8,470 nucleotides of DNA. Origin: Crocinitomicaceae bacterium. Lineage in GTDB: Bacteria; Bacteroidota; Bacteroidia; Flavobacteriales_G; Salibacteraceae. Positions 1 through 7,037 of the stretch are shown one piece after another. Location of the stretch: positions 1 through 8,470 of the forward strand of contig JAAZVO010000103.1 of the NCBI GenBank assembly GCA_018623405.1, written 5' to 3'. Below the pieces are notes generated by a model. The model saw only the letters and a program-made list of their open reading frames with translations. It did not search any database and was not told the DNA's origin. Position 1 is the first letter of the stretch. Every line of letters starts with the position of its first letter. Both the position numbers and the translations under genes were made by a program.

Positions 1-7
1 CAAGAAA

Positions 8-694
8 ATGCAAGAAAAAAAGCACAAGATTTTAGTGGTTGACGATGAGCCGGATATCGTTGAATTTATTGACTACAACTTAAAAAAAGAGGGGTTTGAA
101 GTTTACAAAGCATTCAACGGGAAAGATGCTATAGAGTTAGCTAAAAAACATAAACCGGATCTTATTTTGTTAGATGTTATGATGCCCGAAATGGATGGCG
201 TAGAAACATGTGTTGAACTTCGATTAATAGATTCTATTAAGAATGTTTACATTTCATTTTTAACTGCCAGGTCTGAAGATTACTCTCAAATAGCCGGTTT
301 TGAGGCAGGAGCTGATGATTACATCACTAAACCTATTAAGCCAAGGGTTTTAATTTCTAGGTTGAAGGCTATGTTAAGAAGAAATGCCTTTGCAGAAAAT
401 ACACCAAGCAGTAATAATGTAGGTGGATTAGTTATTGACCGTGAAAAGTATGTTGTTATTAGAGATAAAGATGAATTAAACCTTCCCAAGAAAGAATTTG
501 AACTTTTAGCGCTTTTAACAAGTAGTCCCGGAAAGGTATTTACGAGAGAAAATATTTTATCTACAGTTTGGGGCGATGATGTTATTGTAGGAGACAGAAC
601 TATTGATGTTCACATTAGGAAGCTCAGAGAAAAAATAGGCGATCAATTGATTAAAACTGTAAAAGGAGTAGGGTATAAATTCGAATCTGAGTGA
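8..694 (+). CDS. OmpR/PhoB-type response regulator
   Basis: DNA-binding response regulator of a two-component system, 228 residues, full length for the OmpR/PhoB subfamily. The receiver domain (about residues 7-125) shows the acidic pocket D12-D13, the phospho-acceptor D56 in LLDVMMPEMDG, the switch T86 and the conserved K108 in DDYITKPIKP. The winged-helix output domain (about 136-228) has the recognition-helix region DRTIDVHIRKLREKIG starting at 196 and the terminal GVGYKF. The ATG at 8 lies just before the usual KILVVDDE opening, so it is a good start, although the reading frame is open to the left edge. Its last four bases overlap the histidine kinase that follows, its expected partner. 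It resembles the PhoB-like regulators common in Bacteroidota, but no pho box, pst or phoU gene is in view, so a phosphate role is only an inference and no symbol is given. Confidence 0.95.
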   Translation: MQEKKHKILVVDDEPDIVEFIDYNLKKEGFEVYKAFNGKDAIELAKKHKPDLILLDVMMPEMDGVETCVELRLIDSIKNVYISFLTARSEDYSQIAGFEAGADDYITKPIKPRVLISRLKAMLRRNAFAENTPSSNNVGGLVIDREKYVVIRDKDELNLPKKEFELLALLTSSPGKVFTRENILSTVWGDDVIVGDRTIDVHIRKLREKIGDQLIKTVKGVGYKFESE

Positions 695-1737
695 AAGAAG
701 CTTCACCTAAAAGAATTGCCTGGTTTACCTCTCTAGTTTCCACCCTAGTAATGGGTGCGATTTTAGGTCCCATTTTTTATTTTGTTGGAGACAATGAAGA
801 TTGGGGGTATTACCTTATTTGCTTAGTGCTTACCTACCTTTCGTCTTATTTTATCTTTTATTATTCCATAGAAAGGTTTATACATTCAAAAATTAAATTG
901 ATTTACAAATCTATTCACAGAGAAAAATCGAAATCTAAAAGTGAACTCGATGAAATGAAAATGGATACTGATGTTATTGGAAATGTTAATCTTGAAGTAA
1001 TGAAATGGGCTGATGAGAGCCGCGAAGAGATAAAACAACTTAAAGAACAAGCAAAATTTAGGAGAGAATTTATAGGAAACTTAGCCCATGAATTAAAAAC
1101 TCCACTTTTTAGTATTCAAGGTTATTTGTTTACATTATTAGAGGGCGGCTTAGAAGATAAATCTATTAATAGAAATTACTTAGAAAGAGCAGATAAAAAC
1201 CTAGAGAGATTAATGGAATTGGTAAAAGACTTAGATGATATTACTAAGTTAGAGTCTGGCGAAATGCAGGTAAAGCTGGAAAAAATAAACATGCTTGACT
1301 TGGTAAGAGATGCTTTTAATACGCTAGATTATCAAGCCAAGCAAAAGAAAATTACCCTTGAGTTTGATAAAAAGTATGATAAACCCATTTATGTATTGGC
1401 TGACTACGGTAAAATTCAACAAGTTGTAGTTAACCTAATTATTAATTCAATTAATTACGGTAAAGAAGAAGGCCGAACCCGTGTGAAACTCTACGATATG
1501 GATGAAAACATTTTAATAGAGATTGAAGACAATGGAATAGGTATCTCCAAAGAGCATCTTCCTCGTTTATTTGAAAGATTTTATAGGGTAGATAAAAGTA
1601 GGGCAAGAAATCATGGAGGCACAGGTTTAGGTTTAGCAATTGTAAAACACCTAATTGATAGCCACGGACAAACAATTAACGTTAGAAGCGAGGAAGGACA
1701 TGGTTCTACCTTTGCATTTACCTTAAAAAAGGCCTAA
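691..1737 (+). CDS. PhoR-like membrane sensor histidine kinase
   Basis: Sensor kinase of 348 residues that should autophosphorylate on histidine and pass the phosphate to D56 of the upstream regulator. Two hydrophobic segments (about 9-31 and 39-60) flank a loop of only about seven residues, so there is no real extracytoplasmic sensor domain. No clear HAMP or PAS domain is seen; residues 61-120 are a charged, helical linker. The HisKA H-box has H133 in NLAHELKTPLFS. The ATPase domain has the N-box (N248, N252), the G1 box DNGIGI at 280-285, an F-box LFERFYRVD and the G2 box GGTGLGL at 309-315. All catalytic motifs are intact. The start is GTG inside the overlap GTGA with the regulator's stop, which implies translational coupling; the next methionine, M22, would cut into the first membrane helix. 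The TAA stop overlaps the stop of the opposing DUF389 gene. The layout is PhoR-like, but the signal is unknown. Confidence 0.93.
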   Translation: MKEASPKRIAWFTSLVSTLVMGAILGPIFYFVGDNEDWGYYLICLVLTYLSSYFIFYYSIERFIHSKIKLIYKSIHREKSKSKSELDEMKMDTDVIGNVNLEVMKWADESREEIKQLKEQAKFRREFIGNLAHELKTPLFSIQGYLFTLLEGGLEDKSINRNYLERADKNLERLMELVKDLDDITKLESGEMQVKLEKINMLDLVRDAFNTLDYQAKQKKITLEFDKKYDKPIYVLADYGKIQQVVVNLIINSINYGKEEGRTRVKLYDMDENILIEIEDNGIGISKEHLPRLFERFYRVDKSRARNHGGTGLGLAIVKHLIDSHGQTINVRSEEGHGSTFAFTLKKA

Positions 1738-3179
1738 TAGGTCATTACCCTAACAGAATCTAGTTTTAGCCTAACCTCTAGCCATTTAGAGATTTGAGCC
1801 TTTCTTTTGAATGCTTCCTCAATTTCAACATCATCATTAAAACCTACTAAAAAAGTAGGAATTGTATCAACTCTAAATGAATCTCTTTTTACTTCATAAG
1901 TAAAACCAAAACCAAATTGCGAGAGGTAATCATATTGTACCTCAACCTCTTTTCTAATAGCCCCAAAAGGAATCGAATCTTTCTCTAAAAGATGAAGGCG
2001 CTTTTGCAGTGAGGCTATTTGAGCATCCTTTTCTTCCAGTAATTCTGTATTCTTTTTATAAATATCTTCTAAAATACCGGTTCTAACTTCTTGGGTGAGT
2101 TTACCTGCAATTTCAGAGGTGTTGTCTTTTGCCTGATAAATTTTAAGAATGGTGTTTTCTAATCCGTAAGAGCGTAACCTAAGGTTTAAGTTTTTCTCCA
2201 CTTCAATAGGTACAATATCTCCCATCACAAACAATTCAATGGTAGAAAGGGTATCGTTATAATTTATTTTTTCATTGATAATTTCACTTCCCTCGAATGC
2301 AACATTTTCTACCATAAACTGATTTACATTATTGAAAAAGATAGACTGTTTGATAACATTCCAAAAGATTATTCCGCTAGGGATTAGCACAATAATTACA
2401 ATAGTATAGATATACCTTTTTACAGACCTTTCTCTTGCCGGGTCAACAAACGATTTTTGAGGAAATTGAAGAAACTTGACAATAACAAAAGTGGAGATAC
2501 TAATGAAGATACTATTTAACAAAAACAGATAAAAAGCACCAAAAAAGTAGGCTAAATTCCAAGTGGCCAAACCATAACCTGCGGTACATAACGGAGGCAT
2601 TAATGCAGTGGCAATTGCCACTCCGGGCACAACGTTTGTTTTTTCTTTTCGAGAGCCGGCAATTATTCCTGCCAATCCCCCAAAAATGGCTACAAGAGCA
2701 TCTAAAAGGGTGGGGGCTGTTCTCGCCAATAATTCAGATTGTTCATCTTTTATTGGGGTAAGTAAAAAGTAAATGGTTGAAGTTGCCAGCGCAACCCCTG
2801 TAGCCACACCTAAGCTTCTTGCAGACCTTTTAAAAAGGGTAAAATCACTAATACCAACAGATAATCCAATACCTAAAATTGGTCCCATTAATGGAGAAAT
2901 TAACATTGCTCCGATGACTACTGCAGTACTATTAACATTTAACCCAATAGAGGCTATAAAAATGGAGCAGATTAAAATGTAAACGTTATATCCCTTAAAG
3001 TCTACATCCTTTATAATGCCTTGTATGGTGTTTTCTTGGTCAACTCCTTCTCGTAAATTAAATACAGGCCTTGCCCATTGAATTAAAGAAACAAAAAGCC
3101 TTATAAAATTTGATTTTATTTCTCGCTCAACTTTCTTTTGGTTTTGAGCGGGCTCTTGTAGGTTAGGTTTGTTTTCCAA
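1734..3179 (-). CDS. DUF389 (TIGR00341-like) membrane protein
   Basis: Integral membrane protein of unknown function, 481 residues. About six or seven hydrophobic segments lie between residues 65 and 276, including two blocks typical of the DUF389 family: GAMLISPLMGPILG at 90-103 and VVPGVAIATALMPPLCTAG at 183-201. The N-terminal 60 residues are polar. Residues 277-481 are predicted soluble, with a likely coiled coil near 374-400 (KKNTELLEEKDAQIASLQKR) and a mixed alpha/beta tail. The start is TTG at 3179: there is no ATG or GTG upstream in frame before the isocitrate dehydrogenase gene, and the next methionine, M92, would remove the first membrane helix. A 10-base inverted repeat covers this start. 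It lies downstream of isocitrate dehydrogenase on the same strand but beyond a terminator, so it is probably transcribed separately. It ends tail-to-tail with the kinase gene. The family assignment is firm, the function is not known. Confidence 0.88.
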   Translation of the reverse strand: MENKPNLQEPAQNQKKVEREIKSNFIRLFVSLIQWARPVFNLREGVDQENTIQGIIKDVDFKGYNVYILICSIFIASIGLNVNSTAVVIGAMLISPLMGPILGIGLSVGISDFTLFKRSARSLGVATGVALATSTIYFLLTPIKDEQSELLARTAPTLLDALVAIFGGLAGIIAGSRKEKTNVVPGVAIATALMPPLCTAGYGLATWNLAYFFGAFYLFLLNSIFISISTFVIVKFLQFPQKSFVDPARERSVKRYIYTIVIIVLIPSGIIFWNVIKQSIFFNNVNQFMVENVAFEGSEIINEKINYNDTLSTIELFVMGDIVPIEVEKNLNLRLRSYGLENTILKIYQAKDNTSEIAGKLTQEVRTGILEDIYKKNTELLEEKDAQIASLQKRLHLLEKDSIPFGAIRKEVEVQYDYLSQFGFGFTYEVKRDSFRVDTIPTFLVGFNDDVEIEEAFKRKAQISKWLEVRLKLDSVRVMTY

Positions 3180-3200
3180 AAGAGATAATTTTTTGGAAAA
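3172..3200. repeat. Perfect 10-bp inverted repeat over the DUF389 start
   Basis: Arms TTTTCCAAAA (3172-3181) and TTTTGGAAAA (3191-3200) are exact reverse complements around a 9-base spacer. The TTG start codon of the DUF389 gene (complement of 3177-3179) lies inside one arm. It could be a dyad operator or, in the minus-strand RNA, a weak AT-rich hairpin that hides the start codon. The outer arm also overlaps the U-rich tail of the isocitrate dehydrogenase terminator. The repeat is seen directly; any regulatory role is inference. Confidence 0.6.
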
Positions 3201-3233
3201 ATAAAAAAAGCCCGCAAATGTTTGCAGGCTTTT
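3201..3233 (-). terminator. Rho-independent terminator of isocitrate dehydrogenase
   Basis: In the minus-strand RNA the arm AAAAGCCUGCAAA (3233 to 3221) pairs with the segment ending GCGGGCUUUU, and is followed by a U-rich tail (seven U from 3209 to 3203, then A, then more U). The stem centres on a GC-rich core (3210-3215 with 3224-3229). At 3213/3226 the minus-strand RNA has a tolerated U-G wobble, whereas the plus-strand RNA would have a C-A mismatch. This, with the U tract on the left side, shows the terminator acts on leftward transcripts. It lies 22 bases past the isocitrate dehydrogenase stop. Confidence 0.85.
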
Positions 3234-3255
3234 CTTACTAAATATGAAATAAAAC

Positions 3256-4713
3256 TTATTCTCCTTGGCCTAAAGAGTAACCTCTTTCGCCATCAAAACT
3301 GTATAGATGTTCTGTTTTAATGAAGTCCCAACCTGCGCTGTATAAGTTGTTTAATAACTCTACTACTTTATCGTTTATAGCTGTATCTCCTTCATTTTGT
3401 TTAACAAATCGGCATCTCCAATGGTCTGTACAAAATGTTTCAGGTAATCCACCCGGAAATACTTTTACACCTCTGTTGGTAATCATTTTTAACTTAAAGA
3501 AATCACCTTGGGCAGCAACTAAACCGTTGCCAATAGTATCGGGATTTCTGTTATAATCTTTCCAATCAATAAATACATCTACACCTAAAAGCTCTTTTTT
3601 GCGATAGGTAGTAGTAGGTATTCTTGATACTTCAATTGGTTTAGCATTTGGATCATAAACTCTAGGGGTAAATTTTTCAGGCTTTTGACCTAACCTAGCA
3701 ATAACGGCTTCAGCAAATTCTTGAGTACCAACTCTTTTACTGCTAATTCCTTCCTTATAAATATCACCTGTATGAATACCATCTTCTAAGGTTTTCAACC
3801 AAGCATTTTCAATTTTTTCAGCAACTTCAGTTTGTCCAAGGTGAACCAACATCATAATGGCTCCATTAAGCAAGCCTGATGGGTTTCCAATTCCTTTTCC
3901 AGCAATATCAGGAGCAGAACCATGAATTGCTTCGAACATAGCTGCTTCAGTTCCAATATTTGCAGAACCACCTAAACCAACTGAACCGGCAATTTCTGCT
4001 GCAATATCAGAAATAACATCACCATAAAGGTTTAGGGTAACAATTACGTCAAATCTTTCAGGGTCATCTGCCAATTTAGCTGAGCCTATATCAATAATCA
4101 TGTGGTCGGCCTCAATTTCGGGATATTCCTTTGCAACTTGATCAAAAACTTTATGAAACAAACCATCGGCATGTTTCATAATATTGTCTTTGGTCATACA
4201 AGTAACCTTTTTACGGTTGTTTGCTCTAGCATATTCAAAAGCATACCTCACGATACTTTCTGTACCCGGTCTTGAGATTAATTTAAGGGTTTGAACCACT
4301 TCTTCTGTTTGCTGATGCTCAATACCCGCGTAAAGGTCTTCTTCATTTTCTCTAATGATGGTAAGGTCCATATTAGGGAAGTTGCTCTCAACATATGGAG
4401 TATAAGCTTTACATGGCCTAACATTGGCAAAAAGCCCTAAAGACTTTCTCATGGTAACATTTAAAGACTTGTAACCACCGCCTTGTGGAGTGGTGATAGG
4501 CGCTTTAAGCATTATTTTATTTGTTCTAATGCTCTCCCAAGCTTCATCAGGAATTCCTGAAGTAACTCCAGAAAGGTAAGCTTGCTCGCCAATTTTTACT
4601 TCATCGTATTCTAATTGTGCCCCTGCTGCGTCTAAAATTGACAGGGTTGCTTTCATGATTTCAGGGCCAATGCCATCTCCGTGAGCTACGGTAATTCTTT
4701 GTTTTTCAGCCAT
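3256..4713 (-). CDS. icd: Isocitrate dehydrogenase, two-domain Rickettsia/Thermus type
   Basis: TCA-cycle enzyme that oxidatively decarboxylates isocitrate to 2-oxoglutarate in the cytoplasm; 485 residues. The catalytic fold covers about 1-335: HGDGIGPE at 11-18; the substrate-binding set S83, N85, R89, R99, R121 and Y128; the catalytic K175; and the metal-binding aspartates D208, D232 and D236. The remaining ~140 residues form the C-terminal extension found in the longer Rickettsia and Thermus enzymes and absent from the E. coli enzyme. The cofactor loop reads HGSAPDIAGKGIGNP (264-278). The Asp-Ile at 269-270 replaces the Lys-Tyr that binds the NADP phosphate in E. coli Icd, so NAD use is likely, although relatives are often annotated as NADP-dependent. 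The ATG at 4713 sits directly before the family's usual ITVAHGDG opening. It has its own promoter region upstream and a terminator downstream, so it appears monocistronic. Related 3-isopropylmalate dehydrogenases are much shorter, which argues against that call. Confidence 0.93.
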   Translation of the reverse strand: MAEKQRITVAHGDGIGPEIMKATLSILDAAGAQLEYDEVKIGEQAYLSGVTSGIPDEAWESIRTNKIMLKAPITTPQGGGYKSLNVTMRKSLGLFANVRPCKAYTPYVESNFPNMDLTIIRENEEDLYAGIEHQQTEEVVQTLKLISRPGTESIVRYAFEYARANNRKKVTCMTKDNIMKHADGLFHKVFDQVAKEYPEIEADHMIIDIGSAKLADDPERFDVIVTLNLYGDVISDIAAEIAGSVGLGGSANIGTEAAMFEAIHGSAPDIAGKGIGNPSGLLNGAIMMLVHLGQTEVAEKIENAWLKTLEDGIHTGDIYKEGISSKRVGTQEFAEAVIARLGQKPEKFTPRVYDPNAKPIEVSRIPTTTYRKKELLGVDVFIDWKDYNRNPDTIGNGLVAAQGDFFKLKMITNRGVKVFPGGLPETFCTDHWRCRFVKQNEGDTAINDKVVELLNNLYSAGWDFIKTEHLYSFDGERGYSLGQGE

Positions 4714-4743
4714 TTTGTTGATTTGCTTAATTTAATGAGGTTG

Positions 4744-4751
4744 CAAATTTA
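4744..4751 (-). promoter_or_regulatory. Candidate Bacteroidota -7 box for isocitrate dehydrogenase
   Basis: On the minus strand these bases read TAAATTTG, a full match to the Bacteroidota -7 consensus TAnnTTTG. The box ends 30 bases before the ATG, which would give a short AT-rich leader without a Shine-Dalgarno sequence. The -33 element is poor: TTTCG near 4770-4774 is the only candidate at about the right distance. Short motifs like this also occur by chance in AT-rich DNA; the position in a divergent intergenic region is the main support. Confidence 0.5.
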
Positions 4752-4788
4752 GCACGATACATCGATTACCGAAATGATAAGAACTTTA

Positions 4789-4817
4789 TTTAAACCAAAT
4801 TTTAGGTTGTAGATTTA
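4789..4817 (+). promoter_or_regulatory. Candidate promoter of the TPR-GSCFA-recG operon
   Basis: TTTA (4789-4792), a 17-base spacer and TAGATTTA (4810-4817) resemble the Bacteroidota pattern TTTG/TTG then TAnnTTTG, with one mismatch in each element. The -7 box ends only four bases before the ATG at 4822, so transcription from it would give a leaderless or almost leaderless mRNA. No Shine-Dalgarno sequence precedes the ATG, which fits. This is a motif match only. Confidence 0.4.
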
Positions 4818-4821
4818 CACT

Positions 4822-6072
4822 ATGAATTTCAAAATAATTAAAGGGCTTGTATTTATTTGGTTTTTTATGGGATTAATTCAGTTTGGTTGGTCTCAAAGTG
4901 AGCGAGAAATAGCAAAAAAAATGGTTGCTGATGCCGAAATAAAAATGCGAATTCTTGATTTTGAAGGTGCCGTAATGAAATTTGATGAAGCTATTTCAAC
5001 TGACCCAACCTATGCTCAAGCTTATGCAAAAAGAGGAGCATTGTTGCAGAAGTTAGGAAGAAACGAGCAGGCCATAGCAGATTTTGACCAAGCTATTTTG
5101 CTAAACCCTTACCTAGAGTACTTGTACGATGAAAGAGCAAAACTGAAAATTTTGGTTGATGATTACAAAGGGGCAATATTGGATTTGAATAAAGCCGTAG
5201 AGCTTTGCCCTGAAACTAATCATTACAGGTTAAAGTTAGCTGAGGCAGAATTATCATCAGGGAATTACCAAGGAGCGCTTCTTATTTATAATGAATATTT
5301 AAAAGATTATCCTGGTGATACTATTTCCTTAATGGGCAGATCATTATCGTACCTTGAATTAAATGAGTTTCCTGAAGCCCAAAGAGATGTAGAAAAGTTA
5401 ATTGAGCTTGCTCCTGAATTCGACCCTGCATATAATTTATTGGGGTTAATAGATTTGGAACTGGGTTATTACAAAGAGGCGAGGCAAAATTTTAATCAAT
5501 CGCTAAAAATGAATCCTCAAAATGCTTCAACTTACTTTAATAGAGGATATTTAAGTTTTTTGGAAAAAGAATATTTAGCGGCAATCAACGATTTTTCTAG
5601 TGCAATTCAATTCGACTCGAGTTACACCATTGCATATTTTAACAGGGCATTGGCAAAAAAACTTTACGGAGACCAAGAAGGTGCTATTGAGGATTATAAT
5701 TATGCAGTTGGCCACTCAAGTGATTTTGCAGCAGCCTATTACAATAGAGGGTTAACCAAAAAAATATTAGGAGATTTTACCGGAGCATTAAATGATTATG
5801 ATTTAGCATTGGCAGAAAGTCCTGATGATCCGGCAATACATAATGCAAGAGGAAATTTAAAAGCATTTTATCGGCAATATGATGAGGCAATACAAGATTT
5901 TACAGAAGCAATAAGGTTAAACCCTGAATACGCTGAGGCCTATTTTAATAGGGGAATGGCGCTTATTTTTCAAGGAAAACCAAATGAAGGATGCTCTGAT
6001 TTAAACACAGCAGAAAGTTTTGGATTTGAAAAAGCTACAGAGAAAATAAACTATTTCTGCTCAGGTAGGTAA
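4822..6072 (+). CDS. Exported TPR-repeat protein
   Basis: Protein of 416 residues made almost wholly of tetratricopeptide repeats, which fold into a helical solenoid that binds other proteins. Residues 1-24 form a signal peptide (short basic start, hydrophobic core, FGWS before Q25), with cleavage most likely after S24; no lipobox cysteine is present, so it is probably periplasmic. Eleven 34-residue repeats run from about 31 to 404 with no insertions. The closing proline recurs at 62, 96, 130, 164, 198, 232, 334 and 368 and is replaced by serine in repeats 7 and 8 (266 and 300). Typical phrases are AYFNRG and a DFxxAIxLNP-like helix B. No enzymatic domain is visible. Its stop overlaps the next gene's ATG by one base, so it is co-translated with the GSCFA protein. 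The specific partner is unknown. Confidence 0.9.
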   Translation: MNFKIIKGLVFIWFFMGLIQFGWSQSEREIAKKMVADAEIKMRILDFEGAVMKFDEAISTDPTYAQAYAKRGALLQKLGRNEQAIADFDQAILLNPYLEYLYDERAKLKILVDDYKGAILDLNKAVELCPETNHYRLKLAEAELSSGNYQGALLIYNEYLKDYPGDTISLMGRSLSYLELNEFPEAQRDVEKLIELAPEFDPAYNLLGLIDLELGYYKEARQNFNQSLKMNPQNASTYFNRGYLSFLEKEYLAAINDFSSAIQFDSSYTIAYFNRALAKKLYGDQEGAIEDYNYAVGHSSDFAAAYYNRGLTKKILGDFTGALNDYDLALAESPDDPAIHNARGNLKAFYRQYDEAIQDFTEAIRLNPEYAEAYFNRGMALIFQGKPNEGCSDLNTAESFGFEKATEKINYFCSGR

Positions 6073-7022
6073 TGAAGTTTAGAACTCAAATAAATCCTAT
6101 TGAGTTTCCATTTAAACTCAACTTTGAAGACCCAATAGTGCTTTGGGGTAGTTGTTTTACTAACAATATTGGCGAAATTTTATGTAACCATTATCTTGAT
6201 GTATCATACAATCCATTCGGAATTGTTTTTAATCCTTACTCAATAAAAAACCAAATATTTAGCTGCCTTAAAGAGGAAGTACAAGAAGATCTAATTTTTC
6301 AAAAAGGTGAAAATTTTTATAGCTTTCAATTCGGCACAAAATATTTTGCCACCTCAAAACAAGCATTTTTAAATAAGACATTGAAGTCATGTAGAGAAAT
6401 AAAAGCAAAACTTCTAAGTGCCCAATGTCTAGTAATTACATTAGGTACGAGTTGGGTTTATGACGCTATAAAACTTCAACAAACAGTTGCAAGTTGCCAT
6501 AAAATACCACAGAAAGAATTTTCTAAAAAGTTGCTTTCAGTTTCTGAAATCCAATCTGAACTTTCAGAATTACTTAATGAATTAAACAAGTTTAACCCAA
6601 ATCTTAAATTAATATTTACTGTAAGTCCAGTGCGCCATATAAAAGATGGTATTGTAGAAAATTCTTTAAGTAAGGCGAGGCTTATTGAAGCTGTGCATAG
6701 CATAACAAATACCGTTGAGAATGCTTTTTATTTTCCTGCTTATGAAATATTTATGGATGATTTACGCGACTATAGGTTTTACGGTGAAGACCTTGTTCAT
6801 CCAAGCAAGCAAGGTATAAATTACGTATGGGAAATCTTTAAGAATTCACTTTTTGAAGTAAAAGATTTTCAGATGCTAAATCTTTTAAGGAGTTACCACA
6901 CTGCAGTTAATCATCAGCCTATGATTAATAATTTATTTGAGGAAAAGAAGCATAAAGAATTTATTTCTAAAACAAAACGTGAATTACTTTCTCAAGCACC
7001 CTTTTTAGAAAATAGGTTATGA
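6072..7022 (+). CDS. GSCFA-domain protein (SGNH-hydrolase-like)
   Basis: Member of the GSCFA family (Pfam PF08885), 316 residues. The signature is WGSCFTNNIG, with G26-S27-C28-F29 taking the place of the GDSL serine motif of SGNH hydrolases. Later blocks fit that fold: TLGTSW at 123-128, FTVSPVRH, and YGEDLVHPS, where D240 and H243 form the DxxH pair expected of the catalytic Asp and His. A Ser27-Asp240-His243 triad is therefore plausible, but no substrate is established and the fold relation is from family knowledge. There is no signal peptide or membrane helix, so the protein should be cytoplasmic, unlike the exported TPR protein before it. The ATG at 6072 shares its first base with the preceding TAA stop, and recG begins 15 bases after this gene, so the three look like one operon. 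Confidence 0.88.
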   Translation: MKFRTQINPIEFPFKLNFEDPIVLWGSCFTNNIGEILCNHYLDVSYNPFGIVFNPYSIKNQIFSCLKEEVQEDLIFQKGENFYSFQFGTKYFATSKQAFLNKTLKSCREIKAKLLSAQCLVITLGTSWVYDAIKLQQTVASCHKIPQKEFSKKLLSVSEIQSELSELLNELNKFNPNLKLIFTVSPVRHIKDGIVENSLSKARLIEAVHSITNTVENAFYFPAYEIFMDDLRDYRFYGEDLVHPSKQGINYVWEIFKNSLFEVKDFQMLNLLRSYHTAVNHQPMINNLFEEKKHKEFISKTKRELLSQAPFLENRL

Positions 7023-7037
7023 CCTTATTTTTGACAG

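Noticed and set aside
1451..1675. Minus-strand open frame of 74 codons
   Set aside because: Lies antisense within the conserved ATPase domain of the kinase; no family features.
1725..1743. Possible small terminator for the DUF389 gene: stem 1731-1735/1739-1743 followed on the minus strand by six T
   Set aside because: The stem is five pairs at most with one mismatch in the minus-strand RNA and a three-base loop, and it sits on the stop codon; too weak to call.
1776..1791. Short hairpin CTCTA/TAGAG downstream of the kinase stop
   Set aside because: Five pairs, AT-rich, no T-run after it and inside the DUF389 coding region.
2773..2982. Plus-strand open frame of 69 codons
   Set aside because: Antisense to the conserved membrane core of the DUF389 gene; no independent support.
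3206..3233. Reading the terminator as bidirectional
   Set aside because: In the plus-strand RNA it has a C-A mismatch and only a short T-run, and no plus-strand gene ends there.
3320..3556. Plus-strand open frame of 78 codons
   Set aside because: Antisense to the C-terminal domain of isocitrate dehydrogenase.
6476..6703. Minus-strand open frame of 75 codons
   Set aside because: Antisense to the GSCFA gene, no promoter or recognisable product.
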